Below are positions 4,523 to 11,365 of a stretch of DNA of 13,245 nucleotides, in pieces. The notes beneath the pieces are model-generated. The model made no database searches. It was not told the DNA's origin and was given only the letters and a program-made list of their open reading frames with translations. Origin of the DNA: an uncultured Bacilli bacterium. GTDB taxonomy: Bacteria; Bacillota_I; Bacilli_A; RF39; UBA660. Position 1 is the stretch's first letter. The number at the start of each line of letters is the position of its first letter. The position numbers and the translations under genes are program-made. Location: the NCBI GenBank assembly GCA_934086255.1, contig CAKOIB010000033.1, forward strand, positions 1 through 13,245. The letters run 5' to 3'.

Positions 4523-6550
4523 CTATTTCTCCTTTATATATTCACTACTTGATAATACTTTTTCAAAATAATTATAAACTATTATATTATTAGATATTTC
4601 AAGTATTTGATCAGCTTTTTGTTTATTTTTCTTTATATAGTCTTCACTAAGAGGAGTATTTTTTAATAATTTATATTGTCCTTTGTTATTATTATAATAA
4701 ACATAATTAGTTAAATAATTACCATTAGGAAACACTACTAAATTATCCTTCTTATCCATAACATCCGTTCCTAAAGCATACTTATTATAAACTCCAAGCA
4801 TATTACCAAGAGTAACTGATACATCATACATCCCCATAGCAGTACCTACTTTTTTAGCATAATTAGCTTTAAACCCTTCATCTTTACTCCATATTATAAG
4901 AGGAGTACTTCTGTTAAGCTCTTGCCAGTAGTAATCTAATTCCTTATAATTTTTATCATTTGAATCTAAAATATCATCAGTTTTATAATCATAATTATAA
5001 TATCTATTCCACAATGAAGTAGATATCCTAGCATCATGATCACCATATATAACTATTGCAGTATTATCTAAAAGGTTGTTTTCTTCAAGCAAAGATATTA
5101 AATATCCTATTTGAGCATCTGCATAATGAGCAGAAACAAAATAATCTCCTAATTTAGTATTTTCCATATATGGATACTTTTTACCATTTACACTCATACT
5201 AAGATCCAATTTTTCAAATAATTCATTATATGAGAATGGTGTATGATTACTTAGTGTTATCATCGTACCAAAATATAACTTATGATCTTTATTAATTTGT
5301 TTTATATACTCTACCGATTGTCTCATGAAAGATCTATCAGAAAGACCAAATCCAATATCTTCATCATCTACATAAGATTTCTTTTCATAGAACTTATCAT
5401 ATCCAAGATTTTTATGCATTATATTTCTATTCCAGAAATCACCAGTATTAGCATGCATACTAAATGTATAATAACCTTTTTCTTTTAGTAATTTATACAT
5501 AGAAACATACTTCTTATCAGAATAATTAATAAACACCGAACCACTCTTAACAGGAAGAAGAGAAGTTGCCATAGTAAACTCTGTATCACTACTTGTTCCA
5601 AAACTTACTTGAGGATGAAAATTACTAAAATAAATCCCCTCTTTTGTTAACTTATTTAAATTAGGAGTAATTTCAGTACCATTAATTTTCATATCAATAA
5701 GAACATTCTGCATACTTTCAGAGTGAATTGCAATAATATTTTTACCCTTTAAAGCATTAGTATATTCATTTTTATAATTTTGTTTATCACTACGATCACT
5801 ATAAAACTCATTAACTTCTTTATATACTCTATCCGATCCAAATAATGTTGCCATTTTAGGCTCAATACTTTTTACAACATCATTTACTTGATATAAATAT
5901 ACTCCAAACTTATTAACCAAATATTCTCTATTCCATTGAGTATAAAACCTTCCATAATCTACTCCTTTTAAAGTAGTAAGAAGAAGTCCTAAAAACACTA
6001 AAGACCAAATATACATAAATCTAAGACTTTTATTTTTAGAAAACCTTTTTGCTTTTAAAAACTCTTTATATTTTCTTTGTTTTCTGTCAAATAAATAAAA
6101 ACATACAGGAAACCACAATGGTATTAAATACTTAATTTCAATTAGATTACCTACTACATTAGAATCACCAGTATCATGATTTGTTAACGCAAATGATATA
6201 AATGTAATTGATATAAATGAACTATAATAATGATAATAAACAATATTACAAATACAAATTAAAGTAGTAAGAATAGTCATTGTATAAATATAAACATTAC
6301 GCCATTTTTTCTTAAACAAAAAATAAAATGATGCAAAAAATATAGTAATAAAAAGATCCGCAAATATTGGTGATATACTAAATATATTACCAGTAGTAAA
6401 CACTCTTAATACAATACCATTTAATAAACAACCAAATATATAAACAAATAATAATTTATTTTCATTAAAAAATAAATATGATTGTTTTATAAAACTACTT
6501 ATTTTCTTTATAAAAAGACTATTTTTAAAATCATTTAATTTCTTTTTCAT
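4523..6550 (-). CDS. LTA synthase (LtaS)-like membrane phosphoglycerol transferase family protein
   Basis: Predicted 675-residue polytopic protein: about five membrane segments in residues 33-195 (roughly 33-51, 62-80, 87-109, 139-154, 178-194), a linker, then an extracytoplasmic alkaline-phosphatase/sulfatase-superfamily domain from about 268. Catalytic landmarks match LtaS: E278 in HSESM, the nucleophile region FGTSSDTEF (317-325), H366 in SMHANTGDFWNR with W373 and R375, H436 in LSNHTPF, and D504-H505 in YGDHDAR. LtaS polymerises glycerol-phosphate from phosphatidylglycerol; which anionic polymer or lipid head group this member handles is not readable. Anchoring on the conserved D/E, the nucleophile position is S320 instead of the usual Thr, with T319 next to it. 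Length fits the family (about 600-650 aa, slightly long). Start ATG 6550 overlaps the upstream YihY gene by 20 nt. Confidence 0.9.
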   Translation of the reverse strand: MKKKLNDFKNSLFIKKISSFIKQSYLFFNENKLLFVYIFGCLLNGIVLRVFTTGNIFSISPIFADLFITIFFASFYFLFKKKWRNVYIYTMTILTTLICICNIVYYHYYSSFISITFISFALTNHDTGDSNVVGNLIEIKYLIPLWFPVCFYLFDRKQRKYKEFLKAKRFSKNKSLRFMYIWSLVFLGLLLTTLKGVDYGRFYTQWNREYLVNKFGVYLYQVNDVVKSIEPKMATLFGSDRVYKEVNEFYSDRSDKQNYKNEYTNALKGKNIIAIHSESMQNVLIDMKINGTEITPNLNKLTKEGIYFSNFHPQVSFGTSSDTEFTMATSLLPVKSGSVFINYSDKKYVSMYKLLKEKGYYTFSMHANTGDFWNRNIMHKNLGYDKFYEKKSYVDDEDIGFGLSDRSFMRQSVEYIKQINKDHKLYFGTMITLSNHTPFSYNELFEKLDLSMSVNGKKYPYMENTKLGDYFVSAHYADAQIGYLISLLEENNLLDNTAIVIYGDHDARISTSLWNRYYNYDYKTDDILDSNDKNYKELDYYWQELNRSTPLIIWSKDEGFKANYAKKVGTAMGMYDVSVTLGNMLGVYNKYALGTDVMDKKDNLVVFPNGNYLTNYVYYNNNKGQYKLLKNTPLSEDYIKKNKQKADQILEISNNIIVYNYFEKVLSSSEYIKEK

Positions 6551-7367
6551 TATTATTACACTCCTTATTTTGATACCTATTTACATTTATAGCCATACCC
6601 ATTACAAAAATATAAGCTAACAAATAAATCCAAATAAGTAAGATAAGTATATTAGCAAAATTTCCATATAACTCATCATATCTTGCTATATTAGTAATAT
6701 AAAATGCAAACAATTCAGTAGATGCAATAAAACCAATAGTAGTAAATATTGAACCAAGTGTAGTATGTTTACTTTTTACTGATGTATCTGGTCCAAGAGT
6801 ATATAAAAGCTTAACACTTATATATATTACTAGAAATGATCCTAATAATTTCATAACACTTATTACTCCATAATACTCTTTAATTAAATAAGTTATAGAA
6901 AAATACTCCATAATATTTCTTAAAATAATATTTCCTAAAAGTGGAATTGTTATTATAAATAGCAATAATATAACAAGAATCATCGTCATCACACATGCTT
7001 TTACTTTTAATCTTAAAAAACTAGGCTGTTCTAACCCATATATAGCATTTGATGCAATTATAATAGCACTTGGTCCATTTGAACCCAGTATAATATAACA
7101 AGCAATAATAAATGCTACATTACCTACTGAAGTACTATCTACTAATTTTATAATGATATTAGATAAAGCAGAAGGTATTATATCATTCAATGTATTAGCC
7201 AGGTCAAAATTATTAAACAATATTGATGCAACAAGAGAAATGATGGCAATGATCGGTATCATTGACATCAATATATAAAATGCTAATTGTCCTGGCAAAA
7301 TACGAAGTTCTGGAGTCTTTAAAGCATCTAAAAAGTTTTGATAAATTCTTTTAACTTCACCTTTCAT
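6531..7367 (-). CDS. YihY/BrkB-family multi-pass inner membrane protein
   Basis: Predicted 278-residue membrane protein with about six hydrophobic segments (roughly 28-51, 84-105, 125-149, 167-191, 203-225, 238-261). Family signatures are the first-helix AFYILMSMIPIIAII, the LLYTLGPDTSVK stretch (family: lyr.lPn), and the closing LYGNFANILILLIWIYLLAY (family: YGsla.v.lLliWlYl.a). The family was once called ribonuclease BN, a label since withdrawn; its activity is unknown, with export or flipping of envelope components often suggested. The frame extends 1 codon to GTG 7370, but ATG 7367 is preferred: it forms a TGATG overlap with the GGDEF gene stop and has AGGAG at 7380-7376 with 8-nt spacing. 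Overlap with both neighbours indicates translational coupling. Confidence 0.88.
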   Translation of the reverse strand: MKGEVKRIYQNFLDALKTPELRILPGQLAFYILMSMIPIIAIISLVASILFNNFDLANTLNDIIPSALSNIIIKLVDSTSVGNVAFIIACYIILGSNGPSAIIIASNAIYGLEQPSFLRLKVKACVMTMILVILLLFIITIPLLGNIILRNIMEYFSITYLIKEYYGVISVMKLLGSFLVIYISVKLLYTLGPDTSVKSKHTTLGSIFTTIGFIASTELFAFYITNIARYDELYGNFANILILLIWIYLLAYIFVMGMAINVNRYQNKECNNNEKEIK

Positions 7368-9418
7368 CACTTATTCTCCTGCTTATCCTTTCTCATTGCA
7401 ATACTCGCTTCATTTATAGCATCATCAATTGTCTTTATTTCATCATCAATCATACTATAACCTGTTGCAACACCAAAGCCATGTGGTAATTTATCAAACT
7501 CCTTTGTTAATTTATTTATATAAGTATTTATTTGTTTTTCATTATAACCAATTAAATAAACCAAAAACTCATTACCATCTGATCTTATTATTTCACTTTT
7601 TTCCAATTGAGTATTAATAAGAATAGCAGCAGCCCTTTTAATTAATTTATTTCCTTCTTCATGTCCATAATTATCATTTACATATTTTAAATTATTTAAA
7701 TCTAACATTATAATAGTACGAGGATAAATCTTAGTTTCATCCCAACTATCTATATTAGCATTAAGATAATTTCTATTCTTTAAAGAAGTAAGCATATCAT
7801 TATACTTAAGAACATTTTCTTTTTTTGTTTTCTTTAACTTAGTATTTATTTTACTAATCATAACAATTAATACTATTAAAACAACAGGAATAAGTACAAT
7901 TGATAATAATAAAATATATAAACTATTAAAACTTTTAGCATTACTAGAATTATCTACGATTGACTTCATACCTAAACTTTTTATATTATCATTATCCGCA
8001 TAATTTGCAATAAAGTTTAAAAGAGAATATAAAACCGTTTCACTCTTTGAAACATAAAAACCATTTCCAGATAAGTATAAATCTTTAAATATTAGATTGT
8101 AGTCTGACAAATCATCTTTATTATTTAGATAATCAACCTCATCCATTAAAAGAATACCATCATTATACTCACTAATCTTTTTAATAGAACTTATATTAGC
8201 ATTATAATTATTATTTATATAATTATATAAATTATCATTTCCATAAATATATATTTTTTGATTCATCAAACCATCTTTACTATTTAAATTAATATAATCT
8301 CTACTTAAAGCCACAAGTGATGATGATGAAATATTAGTATAAGAAGCATTTTCATCCTTATATTCAAAATCTATAAAAGCAAGATCTATCTTATTAGACT
8401 TTATATCATTCAATAACTCTTCTTTAGTATCATATTTAACATATGAAAAATCAATATTATTCATATTTTTTAAAGTATTTATATATTGCCCTGCAACTGA
8501 GTAAATTTCTTTATTATTAATTAAATTATAAGCACTAGACTTAACATATCCATATTTATATGTTTTACTAGATAAAGATACCTTATCCACATCAGATACA
8601 TTCATAACCTCAGTATAAAAACTCATAAACTCTTTATTATAATCCCCAATAAATAACTCTTCTTTATATTTCTTCAAATACTTACTAACAACACTATTTA
8701 ACTTATCATTAGTAGACATACGTAGAATTATTTTATTTGATAAATCAGTAAAATCATAATTTATATACAATTTATTTTCCACTATTTTAGACAAAGAATA
8801 ATGACGTGGTACAATAGCATACTCAATTTTTTTAGATTTAATATCACTAATTAAATTATTGATATTAGAATAACTTGCAAAATTATTACTATAAATATTA
8901 GTAATTATTTCTTTATCATTTTCTAAAATACCTATCTTTTTAGTAGACAACTCATTAAAATTATCAATAATATTATTATCAGTACTTATTAATACATACT
9001 TATCCTCACCTATTATAACATCATCTTTTTTAAGAGTATCCTTATTAGATAACACCAGCATTCTAAGACCAGCTTGATCCTCTTGCTCTTCATTAGTTGA
9101 TGGATAATTATAAGGGTTTTTATTAAAAGTTAATTTAGTTTCATTTTCTAAATAAGTAACATAATCAAATAATACCCCTTCACCATCTTCACCATAAATA
9201 TTTAAATTATTTGGTATTTCAATATTAAATAGATTTTTTTTATTTTTATCTATCCATTGCTTTTCAAACAAAGTTAATTTAGTACTATTGTCCGGAGCAT
9301 TAAGGAAAAAATAAATTCCCAATGCTATAGCAAGTAAAAGAACTAAGATTATAAATAACTTAGTTAATTTACTACCATTATTTTTCTTTTTATTACTTTT
9401 TTTATTTTTATTTTTCAT
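7367..9418 (-). CDS. Membrane sensor with tandem solute-binding-like modules and a degenerate GGDEF domain
   Basis: Predicted 683-residue protein. Order: Lys/Asn-rich N-terminus, membrane segment about 19-39, extracytoplasmic region about 46-495, second membrane segment about 499-522, linker, GGDEF domain about 535-675. The outer region looks like two family-3 solute-binding modules: the first begins LTLFEKQWIDKNKKN (48-62), the usual 'LT.eE.aWl..h' opening, with EYAIVPRHYSL at 199-209; the second spans about 284-485 with KIDLAFIDF at 343-351. In the GGDEF domain MLTSLKNRN (542-550) and MLDLNNLKYVNDNYGH (571-586, D573 metal ligand) are conserved, but the signature is DGNEF (614-618) instead of GGDEF, losing the first Gly and the key acidic residue. 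No RxxD inhibitory site is seen. Cyclase activity is therefore doubtful. Start ATG 9418 has AGGTG upstream, overlapping the stop of the preceding gene. Confidence 0.9.
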   Translation of the reverse strand: MKNKNKKSNKKKNNGSKLTKLFIILVLLLAIALGIYFFLNAPDNSTKLTLFEKQWIDKNKKNLFNIEIPNNLNIYGEDGEGVLFDYVTYLENETKLTFNKNPYNYPSTNEEQEDQAGLRMLVLSNKDTLKKDDVIIGEDKYVLISTDNNIIDNFNELSTKKIGILENDKEIITNIYSNNFASYSNINNLISDIKSKKIEYAIVPRHYSLSKIVENKLYINYDFTDLSNKIILRMSTNDKLNSVVSKYLKKYKEELFIGDYNKEFMSFYTEVMNVSDVDKVSLSSKTYKYGYVKSSAYNLINNKEIYSVAGQYINTLKNMNNIDFSYVKYDTKEELLNDIKSNKIDLAFIDFEYKDENASYTNISSSSLVALSRDYINLNSKDGLMNQKIYIYGNDNLYNYINNNYNANISSIKKISEYNDGILLMDEVDYLNNKDDLSDYNLIFKDLYLSGNGFYVSKSETVLYSLLNFIANYADNDNIKSLGMKSIVDNSSNAKSFNSLYILLLSIVLIPVVLIVLIVMISKINTKLKKTKKENVLKYNDMLTSLKNRNYLNANIDSWDETKIYPRTIIMLDLNNLKYVNDNYGHEEGNKLIKRAAAILINTQLEKSEIIRSDGNEFLVYLIGYNEKQINTYINKLTKEFDKLPHGFGVATGYSMIDDEIKTIDDAINEASIAMRKDKQENK

Positions 9419-9427
9419 TGTTTACAC

Positions 9428-9904
9428 CTACTTATTTGAAGCCGAAGAGTATGAAAACTTATCATTGCTCTTATTTTTATATGCAATTATTGGATAACCC
9501 TTTTCCTTAGAGTTTTCAGATTTTATGAATACTTGAAAATCATAATAAGCAACTTGATCTTTATCAAATTCTTTTAAAATAACATCTGTAATCTTTTTTG
9601 CATCAGACTGTTTAGTCTTTTCAATAACTGTCACTACTACATCAACTGTTTTACCACTTACATTAGTTTTACTAGAAGAAACATACTTTTCTTTTTCAAG
9701 TTTTTTATCTAGTTCATTCATTTTATTAGTTGTTATTTCAACCTTTTCTATTCCCTCCAATCTGTTACCATATACTGGAGTTCCAAGAGATGGCATAACT
9801 GCTTTATATATTATAAATAAAAGTAATAATAAAGCAATAAATGCCACTACTGCGATTGAAGTATACTTATTTTTCTTTATTTCCTTAATTAATTTATTTT
9901 TCAA
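9428..9904 (-). CDS. Single-pass membrane protein of unknown function with a TTG start
   Basis: Predicted 158-residue protein starting at TTG 9904: a basic N-terminus, one membrane segment at about 16-36 (SIAVVAFIALLLLLFIIYKA), then an extracytoplasmic domain with alternating helices and strands (EGIEKVEITTNKMNELDKKL, TVDVVVTVIEKT, DAKKITDVILKEF) and a Ser/Lys/Asn-rich tail with KGYPIIAYKN. The frame opens at ATG 9934, but that ATG lies between the -35 and -10 of a strong promoter, so it cannot be on the transcript; TTG 9904 has GAGGTGAT just upstream. No known family recognised. It is the first gene of the envelope operon, its stop 9 nt before the GGDEF sensor start. The C-terminal pattern resembles that of the last protein of the operon. 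Confidence 0.82.
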   Translation of the reverse strand: MKNKLIKEIKKNKYTSIAVVAFIALLLLLFIIYKAVMPSLGTPVYGNRLEGIEKVEITTNKMNELDKKLEKEKYVSSSKTNVSGKTVDVVVTVIEKTKQSDAKKITDVILKEFDKDQVAYYDFQVFIKSENSKEKGYPIIAYKNKSNDKFSYSSASNK

Positions 9905-9908
9905 TTTA

Positions 9909-9916
9909 ATCACCTC
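9909..9916 (-). promoter_or_regulatory. Shine-Dalgarno GAGGTGAT in front of a TTG start
   Basis: Minus-strand GAGGTGAT followed by TAAA and TTG. This decides the start of the first envelope-operon gene: it would be codons 7-9 of the longer ATG-initiated reading, which is therefore very likely not used. Confidence 0.8.
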
Positions 9917-9925
9917 ATTATAGTA

Positions 9926-9954
9926 ATTATACATTATATCTTATATAAAATCAA
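9926..9954 (-). promoter_or_regulatory. Sigma-A promoter of the envelope operon, abutting the gatB stop
   Basis: Minus-strand TTGATT (9954-9949), 17-nt spacer, perfect TATAAT (9931-9926). The -35 begins 2 bases after the gatB stop codon, and no terminator separates the two, so the operon probably gets both its own initiation and read-through from gatCAB. The leader would be about 15 nt. Confidence 0.8.
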
Positions 9955-9955
9955 T

Positions 9956-11365
9956 TTACATTTTTTTACACATCTTGGTAAGTGTTTCATTGACAAGCTT
10001 TGGATTAAACGAACCCTTAGTCTCTTTCATTACCATACCCATTAAAAACTTAAGAGCATTATCTTTACCAGCTTTATAATCATTTAAACTTTTTTCATTT
10101 TCAAGTAGTACTTTCTCAATTATTTTAATAAGTGATGAAGTATCTGTTTCTAATGAAATATTTTTTTCTTTTAAGATTTCCTTAATACTAGAATCTTTTT
10201 CTAATATATCAATCATAATATCTTTAAATATCTTATTAGTAATAACACCATCAGAAAGCAAAGTAACTAGTTCAATAAACTTATCATAAGATAATTTTGT
10301 ATCAAAAATACTAAGTCTATTTTTATTTAAATATGATGATATATCAGTAAGAAGCAAATTACTCGCTATTTTAAAATCAATATTTGTTTTTATAAAACTA
10401 TTTAAATAATCAGATAAATCTTTATTATTTATTAATTTTTCTACATTTATAGGCAATATATTTCTTTCTAAATATATTTTCCTTCTTTCATCTGGAAGTA
10501 ATACAATACTTTCTTTAACACCAGAAATCATATCATCTGAAAGCTCTAAGTATGGAATATCTGGTTCTGGAAAATAACGATAATCATTACCCGTTTCCTT
10601 TTTTCTCATAAGAATTGTAGTATTAGTAGTACTATCAAACTTTCTAGTTTCTTCTTCGATTACACCACCTGATTCTAGTATTTCTTCTTGCCTTTTTATT
10701 TCATAATCAATTGCAAGACCAACATTAGAAATTGATCCAATATTTTTAATTTCTGCTCTTGTTCCAAGAGTATCATTATCACTAATTGATATATTAACAT
10801 CTGCTCTCATGCTACCTTCTTCTATTTTACAATCACTAACTCCTAGATAGAATAATGTTTCTCTAAGTCTTTCTAAGTATTTCATTGCTTCTTCTTTAGT
10901 ATGCATATCAGGACGAGAAACAATTTCAATAAGTGGAACACCTGCTCTATTATAGTTTAAATATGTTTTATTATTAACATGTAAACTTTTAGCAGTATCT
11001 TCTTCAATATGAATACGTTCTATTCTTATTTTATTACCCTCTACTAAAACATAACCATCATAACCAATCGGAGTCCTAGCTTGAGTAATTTGATATCCTT
11101 TAGGTAAATCTGGGTAGAAATAGTTTTTTCTATCAAAATGCATCTTTTTATTAATACTACAGTTAAGCCCTAAGCAAGCCTTTAAAGCACTCATAACTAC
11201 TCCTTTATTCAAAGTAGGAAGTGTCCCTGGATAACCTAAATCTATTTCACAAATATTAGTATTTGCTTCACTATTATAATCATTTTTAGTTAAAGAAAAC
11301 ACTTTAGAATTAGTCTTTAATTCAACATGAACTTCAATTCCTATTGTTGCAGTATATTTACTCAT
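9956..11365 (-). CDS. gatB: Asp/Glu-tRNA(Asn/Gln) amidotransferase subunit B
   Basis: Predicted 469-residue cytosolic subunit that binds mischarged Glu-tRNA(Gln) or Asp-tRNA(Asn), phosphorylates the carboxylate with ATP and amidates it with ammonia channelled from GatA. Signatures in order: IGIEVHVELKT (8-18), DRKNYFYPDLPKGYQITQ (78-95), EEDTAKSLH (121-129), the PET112-type block YNRAGVPLIEIVSRPD (138-153), GSMRADVNISI (184-194), RAEIKNIGS (203-211) and DYRYFPEPDIP (261-271). The C-terminal YqeY-like tail (NALKFLMGMVMKETKG) is intact. Length is normal (about 475). Start: the open frame reaches GTG 11374, but that codon is part of the Shine-Dalgarno; ATG 11365 follows TAGGAGGTG by 6 nt. It overlaps gatA by 8 nt. 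Confidence 0.97.
   Translation of the reverse strand: MSKYTATIGIEVHVELKTNSKVFSLTKNDYNSEANTNICEIDLGYPGTLPTLNKGVVMSALKACLGLNCSINKKMHFDRKNYFYPDLPKGYQITQARTPIGYDGYVLVEGNKIRIERIHIEEDTAKSLHVNNKTYLNYNRAGVPLIEIVSRPDMHTKEEAMKYLERLRETLFYLGVSDCKIEEGSMRADVNISISDNDTLGTRAEIKNIGSISNVGLAIDYEIKRQEEILESGGVIEEETRKFDSTTNTTILMRKKETGNDYRYFPEPDIPYLELSDDMISGVKESIVLLPDERRKIYLERNILPINVEKLINNKDLSDYLNSFIKTNIDFKIASNLLLTDISSYLNKNRLSIFDTKLSYDKFIELVTLLSDGVITNKIFKDIMIDILEKDSSIKEILKEKNISLETDTSSLIKIIEKVLLENEKSLNDYKAGKDNALKFLMGMVMKETKGSFNPKLVNETLTKMCKKM

Noticed and set aside
5282..5488. Plus-strand open frame of 68 codons
   Set aside because: Antisense to the catalytic domain of the LtaS-like gene; no Shine-Dalgarno and no recognisable family.
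6531..7367. Annotation of the YihY/BrkB protein as ribonuclease BN
   Set aside because: The rbn name was attached to this family in error; the sequence is a multi-pass membrane protein without nuclease motifs.
7367..7370. Use of the Mycoplasma code (TGA as Trp) because of the very AT-rich sequence
   Set aside because: Trp codons read in gatA and the LtaS-like gene are TGG, the frames are full-length under the standard code, and the GGDEF gene ends in TGA exactly where the next gene starts with a proper Shine-Dalgarno.
7429..7617. Plus-strand open frame of 62 codons
   Set aside because: Antisense to the GGDEF domain; composition is that of a shadow frame.
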